From assembly GCF_045679555.1 (NCBI RefSeq), contig NC_092090.1, forward strand, positions 31,397,288 through 31,461,287: DNA of 64,000 bases, read 5' to 3'. The first letter of the stretch is position 1; every line of letters begins with the position of its first letter. Under the pieces are notes generated by a model. The model had not been told where the DNA came from, ran no database searches, and saw nothing but the letters and a program-made list of their open reading frames with translations. Shown in pieces: positions 33,501 through 43,305 of the stretch. The position numbers and the translations under genes are program-made. The DNA comes from Salvelinus alpinus. Taxonomy: Eukaryota > Chordata > Actinopteri > Salmoniformes > Salmonidae.

Positions 33501-35143
33501 TGACATTGAGTGGGAGGTTATTTTCCTGGCACCACACTCCGAGGGCCCTCACCTCCTCCCTGTAGGCCGTCTCGTCGTTGTTGGGAATCAAGCCTACCAC
33601 TGTAGTGTCGTCTGCGAACTTGATGATTGAGTTGGAGGCGTGCATGGCCACGCAGTCATGGGTGGACAGGGAGTACAGGAAAGGGCTGAGAACGCACCCT
33701 TGTGGGGCCCAAGTGTTGAGGATCAGCAAAGTGGAGATGTTGTTTCCTACCCTCACCACCTGGGTACGGCCCGTCAGGAAGTCCAAGACCCAGTTGCACA
33801 GGGCGCGGTCGAGACCCAGGGTCTCAAGCTAATGACGAGTTTGGAGGATACTATGGTGTTAAATGCTGAGCTGTAATCGATGAACATTCTTACATAGGTA
33901 TTCCTCTTGTCCAGATGGGTTAGGGAAGTGTGATTGCGATTGCGTCGTCTGTGGACCTATTGGGGCGTTAAGCAAATTGGTGACACCATAGGAAGCAGCA
34001 CAACTCTGGACGGTTCTGACTTAGAATATTTGATTGATTGAAAGACGAAAGTGAAGAAACTGCATAAAGGTCACCCTGACTCCACTAGCAATACTATGTA
34101 ACATGCTGACCACACCTCCTGCGTGTCATGGACTCTACAAGGTGTTGAGCGTTGCAAAAACAATGTGCACGCGCGCGTCAACGAGCATCTGCGTAGCTAG
34201 GCGCTAAAATTGAACTTGGTTCTATTTTTGATGCTTGATGCGCTGCAAGTCCCGCCTGTCCCATCATTGGTTTTCAGGAGCATAAACACACGTGGGTGAT
34301 TGAAAGCTGAACTGAGGTCCACACTAGTCCAGTTGGTGGTAATGCACCTGAAAGTTGGTTGCCAACCACCATATAAAGTCCACAGAAGAAGACTGAAGGA
34401 GGAGCGATTACTAGAAACTAACTAGGTTTCTCCTTTTATCTGTGGATGAATTGTCTGAGTAGAGGACACACAATTTTGTGTGACTCAAAATTCTACAAAG
34501 ATCCAGGAAAAAAAGAACCTTGTGTAATTTCATGTAAAATAACAATATCCCAGGACAAGCTAGCTAGCTAAATGTCCATGAATGTTTAATGTGTTTTGAC
34601 CTGTTCCCAAATTAATATAGTTGGTTCGGAGTTCATTTTGATATTTCAACCTGCCTGTCCTGCTCGCGTCTGGCGTGAGTTGACAAATCAAATGCGCGCA
34701 ATGATGCATGTGCGCGCCCAGTCTAGTCAGCATGTTGGGCTGTGTTGTCGATAGTCTTAACCTTGATCTGGTTTTTGTTTTCCAGATAATGGGGTTTGGT
34801 GCTGCTTTGCTGGATGGCGTAGATCCAAACCCCTTCAACTTTGTGGGCGCTGGTGTCATCCATACAAAGACCACCCAGGTTGGCTGCCTCTTGAGACTGG
34901 AGCCTAATACTCAAGCACAGGTATGTAGCCCTCACCTCCCTCCAGTGAGAATTACTCTCCACCCCAGGACCCTGTCACAAACTCTTTCTTAAATGGTGGT
35001 TGAAAGGAGTTTAATATCCAGACAATGTATTTGACCCACCTATTTAACCCTTTCTTCTTTTGCAGATGTACCGCTTAACACTAAGGACAAGCAGAGATAC
35101 TGTGTCACAGCGCCTGTGTGAGCTGCTCTCAGAACAATTCTGA
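18592..35143 (+). CDS. ap2a2: AP-2 clathrin adaptor complex, alpha subunit (complete, 22 exons)
   Basis: The alpha-adaptin large subunit of AP-2 binds PtdIns(4,5)P2 at the plasma membrane, cargo signals and endocytic accessory proteins, and builds clathrin-coated pits. Exons: 18592-18658, 19954-20022, 21763-21905, 22098-22291, 22473-22602, 22877-22978, 23108-23216, 23365-23515, 23639-23807, 23970-24107, 24271-24453, 26337-26434, 26739-26970, 27371-27544, 28244-28431, 29940-30022, 30130-30219, 30356-30479, 30639-30755, 32316-32385, 34786-34920, 35066-35143. They total 2844 nt (947 residues plus stop) with no phase conflict; mammalian AP2A2 is about 939. The order is: N-terminus [19 protein letters not shown], lipid-binding YSKKKYVCK, a helical-repeat trunk to about residue 620, a Pro/Ser-rich hinge, then the appendage from [13 protein letters not shown] with the platform FFQRWKQL motif, ending [17 protein letters not shown] and [14 protein letters not shown] favour AP2A2 over AP2A1. 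Introns carry many mobile-element fragments. Confidence 0.96.
24546..24715 (-). mobile_element. LINE/SINE 3' tail in ap2a2 intron 11
   Basis: On the minus strand this reads CCAGGTCGCAGTTGTAAATGAGAACTTG...TTAAATAAAGG-like. The same tail ends the LINE at 50100-50190. Confidence 0.65.
25325..26310 (-). mobile_element. 5'-truncated LINE fragment in ap2a2 intron 11
   Basis: The minus strand from 26310 down encodes a tail typical of the C-terminal region of non-LTR reverse transcriptase proteins ([50 protein letters not shown] and stop near 26008). It is followed by a long untranslated part ending near 25325 with a GCACTTTGTGACATC-type tail seen elsewhere in the window. Catalytic motifs are absent. 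Confidence 0.75.
26494..26641. mobile_element. fold-back MITE with 22-bp perfect inverted ends (ap2a2 intron 12)
   Basis: The left end TGGAGGCTGCTGAGGGGAGG and the right end CCTCCCCTCAGCAGCCTCCA are exact inverses. The interior (GGAACGGAGTCAATGGAATGG) is partly palindromic too. There is no coding capacity. Its length of about 148 bp fits a miniature inverted-repeat element. Confidence 0.85.
27804..27866 (+). other. ap2a2: candidate extra hinge exon of ap2a2 (63 nt)
   Basis: A CTCCTGCAG acceptor is followed by 63 open bases ([21 protein letters not shown] begins and ends in phase 0) and a GT, but the donor is weak (CAG/gttctg). Both neighbouring exons, 27371-27544 and 28244-28431, meet in phase 0, so inclusion would add 21 Pro/Ala-rich residues without shifting the frame. 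A family counterpart is not known to me, so this is a weak call. Confidence 0.3.
28580..28651 (+). CDS. ap2a2: putative 72-nt cassette exon in the ap2a2 hinge
   Basis: It has good splice sites (GGCTTCAG acceptor, ACAA/gtaaga donor), is exactly 24 codons long and enters and leaves in phase 2. The flanking exons also join in phase 2 without it. It encodes [24 protein letters not shown] hinge text directly before FVCKNNG. Mammalian AP2A1 has an alternatively used hinge segment at the same place, while AP2A2 normally goes straight to FVCKNNG. Tissue-specific inclusion is inferred, not shown. Confidence 0.6.
28790..29900. repeat. unclassified insertion-like block in ap2a2 intron
   Basis: About 1.1 kb between the cassette exon and exon 16, without exon-like features. 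Phrases such as GACATCTAGTGGAAGCCGTAGG and TTGGTTGAAAATCTGCCACC read like a dispersed salmonid repeat, but no terminal repeats or target duplication were found. Classification is inference. Confidence 0.35.
30220..30355 (+). other. ap2a2: AT-AC (U12-type) minor-spliceosome intron of ap2a2
   Basis: The intron begins ATATCCTTT, the canonical U12 donor, and ends CCCTAC. A CCCTTAAC branch-site match lies 12-13 bases before the 3' end. No GT-AG choice preserves the protein. Joining ...CTGCAGGCTC to AACTGAATG gives [12 protein letters not shown], which aligns with DLQTQLAVQTK of mammalian alpha-adaptin. All phases upstream and downstream stay consistent only with these borders. The intron is 136 bases long. 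Confidence 0.9.
30790..30989 (-). mobile_element. tRNA-derived SINE in ap2a2 intron
   Basis: The minus strand starts GGGGCGGCAGGTAACCTAGTGGTTAGAGCG (A-box region) and continues GGTTGGTGGATCGAATCC (B box). The body ends in a TTAAATTTAAA-rich tail. This is the head of a common salmonid SINE. It cannot be a tRNA gene because the 3' acceptor strand is missing. Confidence 0.85.
31540..32300 (+). mobile_element. internally deleted LINE: 5' leader joined to 3' tail
   Basis: It starts with a GC-rich leader (AAATGGCGCCGGAAGAAATGG) and a short ORF1-like text ([20 protein letters not shown]), then passes to a 3' tail ending GGTGACAAATAAACTTTGATTTG. Nothing of the reverse transcriptase remains. A block of about 85 bases (TGCTACTCTCTGTTTATCAT...ACTACCTCAAT) occurs twice, at about 31865-31935 and 32017-32085. 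Confidence 0.65.
32525..33985 (-). mobile_element. 5'-truncated non-LTR retrotransposon with reverse-transcriptase fragment
   Basis: Read from 33985 down, the minus strand shows SAFNTIV, then [30 protein letters not shown] and the catalytic box [12 protein letters not shown] (about 33620-33600), followed by [15 protein letters not shown]. Further down, YRCTIESILSG-type and [13 protein letters not shown] text runs through frame breaks to a 3' tail near 32590 (TTTTATTTGTCACATACACA). It lies in ap2a2 intron 20. L2, Jockey or Rex-like placement cannot be settled by eye. Confidence 0.85.
33986..34785. other. ap2a2 intron 20 remainder
   Basis: No repeat end or exon seen apart from the acceptor TTTTCCAG at 34785. 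Confidence 0.5.
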
Positions 35144-37629
35144 ACTGTTTCCAGATCAGGTCTTCTTACCTGGTATACCACAGAGCTGTACAAGCTCCCC
35201 CTGCCACTTGTGAAGACACCACATGGTTCATAACAAACAGGTCACACTTATCCTTCCCGTCTGTCTCATTTAAATTGGAATTGATGCAGTGTACAGTGTA
35301 AATTCTTTTTTATATTTGACGTATTATAAAAGTACTGTATATCAAATGACTTTTTCACTCACTACTAATATTTCTCTGCCTTATGTCCATGTGTGCACAG
35401 AATATTTACGGATGTGCTTTTGTTGTGGAAAAGGCTTAGTCCTCTCCCTGTACTTTAAAGACATATTGACTGGAAAATTGGAGTTCAGGGGGACTGGCAA
35501 GAAAATGCCTTAATTGTCTGACCCTCTTCTCCAACTGAGTAATGATAGTCCATAGATGTGCCTATTTTGTGTTTCAGATCCAGGGTTACAGTTACACAAG
35601 CATACATGAAAAGATGTCGTCTTATTTAGTTCTAAGGATGGCAGCAGTCTTCTTTGCTCTTGTCTTACCTGTAAACAAGCCCTGTCCCTGAACACATCAT
35701 GACCATATTGCAAACACTAGCCATTGTGTTTTTTTGTTTTTTTGTGTGTATGGAGGTGAGAATTTAAATTGCAGCGGTCATTATGTAGATATTTCCGGCT
35801 GGTCTTAACAGTCAGGTAAAGGGACTGTTATGAGAAATCATCTTCTTGTTAGTAGTGTGTGTGTGCGCTTATGTTAAACAAACCACTAAGGAATTAAGTG
35901 CTGTCATTATATTCAGATATGCATACAATTGTGTGTCCAACCAAAGTTATCTGTCCCAAATCAGGGGGTTATTGGTATCTAATATGTCTCTAGAACATGT
36001 TTGTATCTAATGAAATCATTTTTTTGTTTGTTAAATAGACACTGGCTGGAATATGGTTTTAACCAATCAAGATTAGACCCACCCGTTGTATAATCATAGA
36101 TATTACACAACCATACCAGCATCCGTCACCACTACGGAACCCTTCTAGAACAAAGGCTGGAAGTCTTCTATGTATTATTTATTTCATTGGTTAATAGGCT
36201 ATTTACACAGTTGGCTAAGGTTTTAGGTTGTTGATAGTGTACCATCATAACATTCACCAGATTATTTTATATTTTTGCAATTGAAATGGTAGAGTGCAAT
36301 ATATAATACATGCAGCCATTAGGTATGCATAACTCAGTTTCTTCTATATGCCAGAGAGCACTTTTTTTATGCTCATAATATAGGTGGTCGGTGTGTTAAA
36401 CTTAAACAAGACATTCAATTACAAACTGGACATGTTGATGGTTTCGATGATTATCAGAATTACGAATGTATTCTTGTTAATGGGGTATAGGACCCTAAAC
36501 TTATCCGTGATGGCAAAACAGAAGTCTTTCCTGCAGCACATAGTGGTTTATTATCTCTTGGCCTCTAGCGAGTACTCTTCACACAGCAGTTGAATGATGG
36601 TTCAGGAGAGGAGCTGAGTTTCAGGGTTAGTCCTATGCTTGTACACTTGGAAAATGTTTAATGGAACTTGACTAATAGTGGAATATGTGATGGCCACAAC
36701 TAGTTCTGTGATGTGTAGGGAGGAGCAGTTTTGTTTTATGCATAGATATTTACCCTGAATCAATATAATTCTGATTAAATTACGACGTAACTGGGCAAAA
36801 TGTCTTTATTGAGTGTAACTCTAAGTTATTACCCTACTATTACCATGTTATTAGCACTTAATCCTGTGCTGGAATGTAAAACCCTACTGATTTTGTTATT
36901 ATGTTTCACCATTATATTTCAAATGGGATCTATAGTACTGGAATTTGGTTATAGAAAATGCAATGTAATATTGAAGGAAATAAAAACATTAAGGAATTTT
37001 CTAGAATCACCAACACCGGAGAGGTATACTACATAGCAGGCTCAATGAGTTGGCCAGCTAACTTTGATAAAACAACTGAAATGACTATTGAAAGCAAAGC
37101 TTAATTGTGTTTTTGAATAAATTAGACCATGCCCATTTCCAAAAAATAAGAATGTAGTTCAGAATATGTAGGCAAGTTGGCTGGCTAACTCATTGATCCT
37201 GCTTTGTAGTAAACCCCTCAGGATAACTTCTTAAGCCCCAGCCGGACCTGTGTGGTTCCTCCCTGGTCGCCATTTACTCAATGGCACCACTCCTGTTTGT
37301 TAAACAGTGCTTACCCAATAGCACAACGCCAAAAGTTGGACAGCAATCAGCTACCTCCGATCAACTTTATTAATCTGTCTTTTCTATCGCAGCTGTAGAA
37401 TCAAATAGGAGGTGAAGCCCACATGAACATGCACAATGTCAGATGCATCCACTGCATGTGATTTTCAATAGCACAAGATACGATCCTCAAGCACACGTGT
37501 GGAAATGCAATATAGGCCTACTTGCACACAAAATACTTGTGGCTGTAGGCCTACTTGGGCACAATCTTATATTTGCTCCCATAAAAACATAAAAGGCCCA
37601 GTGCAGTCAAATGTGATTTTAGGTGTTTT
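35144..37629 (+). other. ap2a2 3' untranslated region and flank
   Basis: Follows the TGA at 35141-35143. No other gene is recognised. ATTAAA near 36774 and AATAAA at 36979-36984 are the plausible polyadenylation signals, implying a 3' UTR of up to 1.8 kb. Short frames here are not convincing. Confidence 0.45.
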
Positions 37630-38062
37630 AAATACTCACTGTACAAAACATAGCAACACCTTTTGTGTTGCTATGAACAGCCTCAGTTTGTCAGGGAATG
37701 GACTCTACAAGGTGTCGAAGACGGTCCACAGGGATGCTGGCCCATGTTGACTCAAATACTTCCCACAGTTGTCAATTTGGCTCTGAAAATCCCAGCAGCA
37801 TGTCAGTTCTTGACACAAACCGGTGTGCCTGGCACCTATAACTATAGCCCGTTTAAAGACGCTTCAATATTTTGTCTTGCCCATTCACCCTATGAATGGC
37901 ACACACACACAATCCATGTCTAAAGGTGTAAAAATCCTTCTACATTGATTTAAAGTGGATTTAACAAGTGAACTCTAAGTGATCAAAGTTTTCTCCTGGA
38001 TTCACCTGGTCAGTCTGTCATGGAAAGAGCAGGTGTCGCTAATATTTTGTATACTCAGTGTA
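37630..38062. mobile_element. MITE with inverted ends (ACTCAGTGTATACAAAA family)
   Basis: The left end TACTCACTGTACAAAACATAGC and the right end TTTTGTATACTCAGTGTA are approximately inverted, with AGCAACACC/GGTGTCGCT just inside. The size is about 430 bp, with no transposase. Confidence 0.6.
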
Positions 38063-38214
38063 TATTTCCGCATTATGAGTTTGGAATTGTACTGAAATTG
38101 TGAAAATTATGATGCCCTTTTAGTTTGAGCGGTTTAAAAAGACCACCTGAAATTTCAGCCTGTTTTGGTGGGATGGAGTTTTGGCCTTCGATGGTGATAT
38201 CATGTGGTAAATTA

Positions 38215-39534
38215 CACTGAACAAATATATAAATGCTACAATTTCAAAGATTTTACTGAGATATAGTTCATATAAGGAAATCAGTCAATTGAAATTAAGT
38301 AATTAGACCCTAGTCTATGGATTTCACATGACTGTAAATAGAGAAATACATATTTTCTTGGTCACTGATACCTTTAAAAAAACATTAGGGCTTGGATCAG
38401 AAACCCAGTTAGTTTCTGGCGTGAACACCATTTGCCTCATGCAGCGCAACACATCTCTTTCGCATAGAGTTGATCAGGGTGTTGGTTGTGGCCTGTGGAA
38501 TGTTGTCCCTCTCCTTGTCAATGGCTGTGCGAAGTTGCAGGAACTGGAACATGCTGTCATACACGTCGATCCAGAGCCTCCCAAACGTGTTCAATGGGCC
38601 GCGCATTATCAAGCTGAAACATGAGATGATAGCGGCGGATGAATGGAAGGACAATGGGCCTCAGGATCTCGTCACGGTATTTCTGTGCATTCAAATTGCC
38701 ATCGATAACACACAATTGTGTTTGTTGGCCATAGCTTATGTCTGCCCAAACCATAACCCCGCCGCCACCATGGGGCACTCTGTTCACAATGTTGACATCA
38801 GCAAACCACTTCCCAACACAATGCCATACACGCTGTCTGCTATCTGCCTGGTACAGTTGAAACCGGGATTCATCCTTGAAGAGCACACTTCTTCAGTGTA
38901 CCAGTGGCCATCGCAGGTGAGCATTTGCCAACCGACATCGGTTACGACACTGAACTGCATTCAGGTCAAGACCCTGGTGAGGATGACGAGCACACAGATA
39001 AGCTTACCTGAGACAGTTTCTGACAGTTTGTGCAGAACTTCTTTGGTTGTTCAAACCCACAGTTTCATCAGCTGTAAGGGTAGCTGGTCTCAGATGATCC
39101 TGCAGGTGAAGGATGTGGAGGTCCTAGACTTGCGTGGTTACATGGGTTCTGCGGTTGTGAGGCCGGTTGGACGTACTGCCAAATTCTCTAAAAAGATGTT
39201 GGTGGCTTATTGTTGAGAAGTGAATATTCAATTCTCTGGCAACAGCTCTGGTGGACATCCCTGCAGTCAGCATGCCAATTGCACACTCCCTCCAAACTTT
39301 AGACGTCTGTGGCATTGTCCCCAGCAATAGGTATACTTCTTGATATGCCACACCTGTCAAGTGGATGGATTATCTTGGCAAAGGAGAAATGCTCACTAAC
39401 AGGGATGTAAACAAATTTGTGCCTACATTTTGAGAGAAATATTTTTTGAACATGTGGGGGGAGAAAATTATATTTTATTTCAGCTTATGAAACATGGGAC
39501 CAATACTTGTTGCATTTTATATTTTTGTTCAGTA
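38215..39534 (-). mobile_element. Tc1-like transposon (family C), minus strand, decayed
   Basis: The left end CACTGAACAAATATATAAAT and the inverted right end ATATTTTTGTTCAGTA are TA-bordered. Minus-strand transposase pieces are 39360-39124 (HTH region, MLTAGMSTRAVARELN) and 38886-38557 (LFKDESRFQLY with the first Asp, PHGGGGVMVWADISYG, FQLDNARP for the second Asp, PIEHVWEAL for the third acidic residue). Frames shift between the pieces. The 248-codon plus-strand frame over it is an antisense artefact. Confidence 0.9.
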
Positions 39535-39989
39535 TAGGTAATCCACCAAAGTTTAGAACGCTTTTAAAACATGGAAGCCAAACGCTGAAACTATGGATAC
39601 AGCTTATTTTGCCAGTGGGGGAGGCTGCCATGCAGATTATATTTATTTTGTCCGCCTACAGACGTCTATATTCGTTTGCTAATACAGGACTAGTAATGGC
39701 CAAGTGCACTACTTTGTGAAAACATTTCAACTAAATATATTTGTATGTGAGTGGTTACCAGCATTTGGAGGCGTGCAGAGGTCATACTGAGCTTCTTACT
39801 GCATTGCTGAGCGCCACCCAAATGTTGTTACAATGCGCAGGGCTCCATATAGACATGATTGATTGATGGTAGGTGGAGGTGGGAGGTCCAGTATAAATAC
39901 AAACTCACTTCCTTGACAACAGCTCTGACTTCTGCAGAGGCCGTATCCCAGTAAATGCTGTACGGCCACTGCAGACATCGGATTGATCA

Positions 39990-40110
39990 CCTTTTATCCA
40001 GAGCAATTTAAAGCAGTGAGTGCATACTTTTTCGTACTGGTTCCCTGTGGGTGTCGAACCCAAACCCATAGCATTGCAAGCACCATGCTCTACCAACTGA
40101 GCCACATCAT
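39990..40110 (-). mobile_element. tRNA-derived SINE
   Basis: The minus strand from 40110 reads GTGGCTCAGTTGGTAGAGCA (A box) and GGGTTCGACACCCACAGGG (B box). A body ending GCTCTGGATAAAAGGTGATC, the tail of a common salmonid SINE type, follows. There is no complete cloverleaf. Confidence 0.8.
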
Positions 40111-40429
40111 CACATCATATCATCACAAACCACTTGATATGTCAGTGTACTCAATTACTGTATTGTGCATTGTTTTTCTTTATGGTGATGGAGAAATCCC
40201 ACTAGAAGTCCCCGTATTAGCATGTTTCTGTTAGCTGATATATCATGACAAAATACACACCATATTACTGTCCTGCTAATGTGCCTGGACCTTGTAGGCT
40301 AACTGATCCATTTGGTTGACCAACCAATAAGGCAGGCAAAATGCAGTTATTTCGAAATTAATATGTATTCAAAACGCCAGGCTTTTGAGCGGTTATTAAA
40401 ATGTTATTTACATATTTATAATTTAACCC

Positions 40430-40582
40430 TTATTTTACCAGGTATATTGACTGAGAACACATTCTCATTTACAGCAACGACCTGGGAAATAGTTACAGGG
40501 GAGAGGAGGGTGGATGAATGAGCCAAATGTAAACTGGGGATGATCAGGTGACCATGATGGTATGAGGGTTAGATTGGGAATT

Positions 40583-40616
<34 letters not shown>

Positions 40617-40790
40617 ATGATAAGTGCCATGGGATCTTTAGTGACCACAGAGAGTCAGGACACCCGTTTAACGTCCCATCCGAAAGACGGCACCCTACAC
40701 AGGGCAATGTCCCCAATCACTGCCCTGGGGCATTGGGATATTTTTTAGACCAGGGGAAAGGGTGCCTCCTACTGGCCCTCCAATATCAAA
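40430..40790 (-). mobile_element. dispersed teleost repeat (SINE/LINE 3' region)
   Basis: The minus strand contains GCCGTCTTTCGGATGGGACG and CCCGGTGTCCTGGCTAAATT. It ends in the GAGAATGTGTTCTCAGTCAATATACCTGGTAAAATAAGGGTT tail type. The family is recognisable as widespread in fish genomes, but I do not name it. Confidence 0.6.
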
Positions 40791-40799
40791 TGACATAGG

Positions 40800-42329
40800 C
40801 ACATGTCCTGTTTTGTTTCATGCCAAAATATCTGCATAGTCCAACAGCCTAGGCTGGATTTTGCAACCATTTGGATCAGTTTGGGTGTATTCTTGACAGT
40901 TTAGAGAAGGTCCAGGAAGTTATATTAGCAGGCCACTCATATGGTGTAGGCATCATATAGTGTAGGCTTATTTTGTCAGGATGTAGCCCCGTGTTAAGAT
41001 AGGCCTACTTTAGGAAAATATTGGCTTTTCCTTCCAACTCCCCACCCGTTAATGCTGTAGCCTATTTTACATTCAGCAAGTAACAGCAAACAAGTATCTT
41101 TCCTCCAATAGGCTATTAGTAGGCTTAGGAAAATCATTCAAAATAGGTGTCCAACAAGCTTTTGTAGTCTGGCTTTTCCTGGGACTCCACAAGATTTAAA
41201 AGGAATATCCGTGGCAACGGAGAGGCCAGGTGCCAATTGCGCAACTGAACAATGAAGACCGGCTACATCTTGAGCCTATGGCCCAAATTAGAAGCGTATG
41301 CATATTAGCCCATAATTCATAAACTCAATGTTAGACTTAATACTGCAGGGGTTTTAGGCTGACTTTCTGTAAGGCACTTTGTGACATCTGCTGATGTAAT
41401 AAGGGCTTTATAAGTAAATGTGATTGAGTGATTATATCCAGTCAATTTACACAGTGAATGAAAAGAAAGTTTATAAAATAATGAAATCATAGATAGCCTA
41501 CATTATGTGTGCTCCCAAGGCTGAGCTGATTGCGCTCCCTCCCAGTCCCTGGGTACACAGATGGAGAAGCTACCCTATTGTTTAAGTTTTTTTAGGGACA
41601 AGAAATGTTTCCTACCTAGGCTACAACAACACAATGTAATAAAGAATGTTATTGTTTTCAAGTGAGTACAAAACTCTAGTCTAGGCTGTAAACTGCAGTG
41701 AATGTGTGAGGGGATATTCAAATGAGCCAGTTTACAATAATTGTGTATTCACTTGATAAAAATATACATTCCTCATTGCACTGTGTTGTTGTAGCCCAGG
41801 TTGAATATTTTTATTTTCTGAAAAAGTAGGCCTAGGCCTTATCAATAAGGTTTGAGTGCAGCCTGGAGGAACACCAACATATTTGTAATTTCATAATCTG
41901 TTAACTGTTATTTTTCTTGGACAGGTAAATGTTTAGCCTATAGTCCTAATATTTATCTAATGAATGGCCTAATATCTACATCATATTTAGCTTCTTACTT
42001 TGGCTACACATCACTAGCCACTCTCTTCCAACTGTTCCCGTGCCCAACGGAAAGGCTATGCAAGCCTTTCCGCAATAGCCATTCCTCTTCTCGGGAAATC
42101 CCAGGAAAAGCTATAGGCTGCAAAAATTACAGGACATTTATTTTCATATTTTATTAATGCTATGCCTAATAGCCTATTTGGGGAAAGAAGCAGGCTTGCT
42201 CTTGCTAATCGCTGAATGTGGCCTACAGCAAAGAAAATGCATTTTGGGAAAAGTTAAGAAGAGAAAGTGCATTGGTGTGATCACTTTTGTCCGGTTATGA
42301 TGACATTGTTGCACTGATGCACTGCAAAT
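40800..42329. other. intergenic DNA with one LINE tail
   Basis: At 41360-41430 there is a short tail (GGCACTTTGTGACATCTGCTGATGTAATAAGGGC) identical in type to other LINE tails in the window. Otherwise nothing is recognised. Confidence 0.5.
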
Positions 42330-43305
42330 ATTCTGAACAAAAATATGAACACAACATTTGAAGTTTTGGTCCTGAAATAAAAGATCCCAGAAATTGAGCA
42401 TTTCTCCTTTTCCTTTGCCAAGATAATCAATCCACCTGACAGGTGGCATATCAAGAAGCTGATTAAACAGCATGATCATTACACAGGTGCACCTTGTGCT
42501 GGGGCCAATAAAAGGCCTCTCTAAAACGTGCCGTTTTGTCACACAACACAATGCCACAGATGTCTCAAGTTTTTGAGGGAGCCTGCAATTGGCATGCTGA
42601 CTGCAGGAATGTCCACCAGAGCTGTTGGCAGCTAATTTAATGTTGATTTCTCTACCATAAGCCACCTCCAAAATTTGGCAGTACGTCCAACCGGCCTCAC
42701 AACCGCAGACCACGAGTGACCACGCCAGCCCAGGACCTTCACATGCGGCTTTTTCATATGTGGGATCGTTGAAGACCAGCCACTGCAGACAGCTGATGAA
42801 ACTGGATTTGCACAACCAAAGAATTTCTGCACAAACTGTTTGAAACCACCCTAGGGAAGCTTATCTGTTTGCTTGATGTTCTCACCAGGGACTTGACTTG
42901 ACTTCAGTTCGGCATTGTAGCCGACTTCAGTGGGCAAATGCTCACTTTCGAGCGCCTCTGGCACATTGGAGAAGTGTGCTCTTCACGAATGAATCCTGGT
43001 TTCAACTGTACAGATGGCAGAGAGTGTATGGTGTCGTGTGGGAGAGCGGTTTGCTGATCTTAATGTTGTGAACAGAGTGCCCCATGGTGGCGGTGGGGTT
43101 ATGGTAATGGCAAACATAAGCTACGGACAACATTTACAACAAACACAATTGCATGTTATCGATGGCAATTTGAATGCGCAGAGATACTGTGATGAGCTCC
43201 TGAGGCCTAATGAATTTATTTCAGTTGATTGATTTCCTTATATGAACTAAAACTCAGTAAAATCTTTGAAATTGTTACGTTGCATTTTACATGTTTGTTC
43301 AGTCT
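42330..43305 (+). mobile_element. Tc1-like transposon (family C), internally deleted
   Basis: The ends TTCTGAACAAAAATATGAAC and CATGTTTGTTCAGTCTA match the family of 38215-39534. Plus-strand pieces near 43010-43200 (VWCRVGERFADLNVVN, PHGGGGVMVMANISYG, VIDGNLNAQRYCDELL) are transposase. The segment just upstream (42985-43010, TNESWFQLY) carries the first catalytic region with Asp changed to Asn. It is shorter than the other copy and dead. The 213-codon minus-strand frame over it is spurious. Confidence 0.85.

Noticed and set aside
38470..39216. 248-codon plus-strand open frame
   Set aside because: It is antisense to the Tc1 transposase at 38215-39534; the minus strand carries the recognisable protein motifs.
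39990..40110. Possible tRNA gene on the minus strand
   Set aside because: Arms cannot be closed and the SINE body follows directly.
42174..42815. 213-codon minus-strand open frame
   Set aside because: It overlaps the left part of a Tc1 element whose coding strand is plus, and has no domain resemblance.
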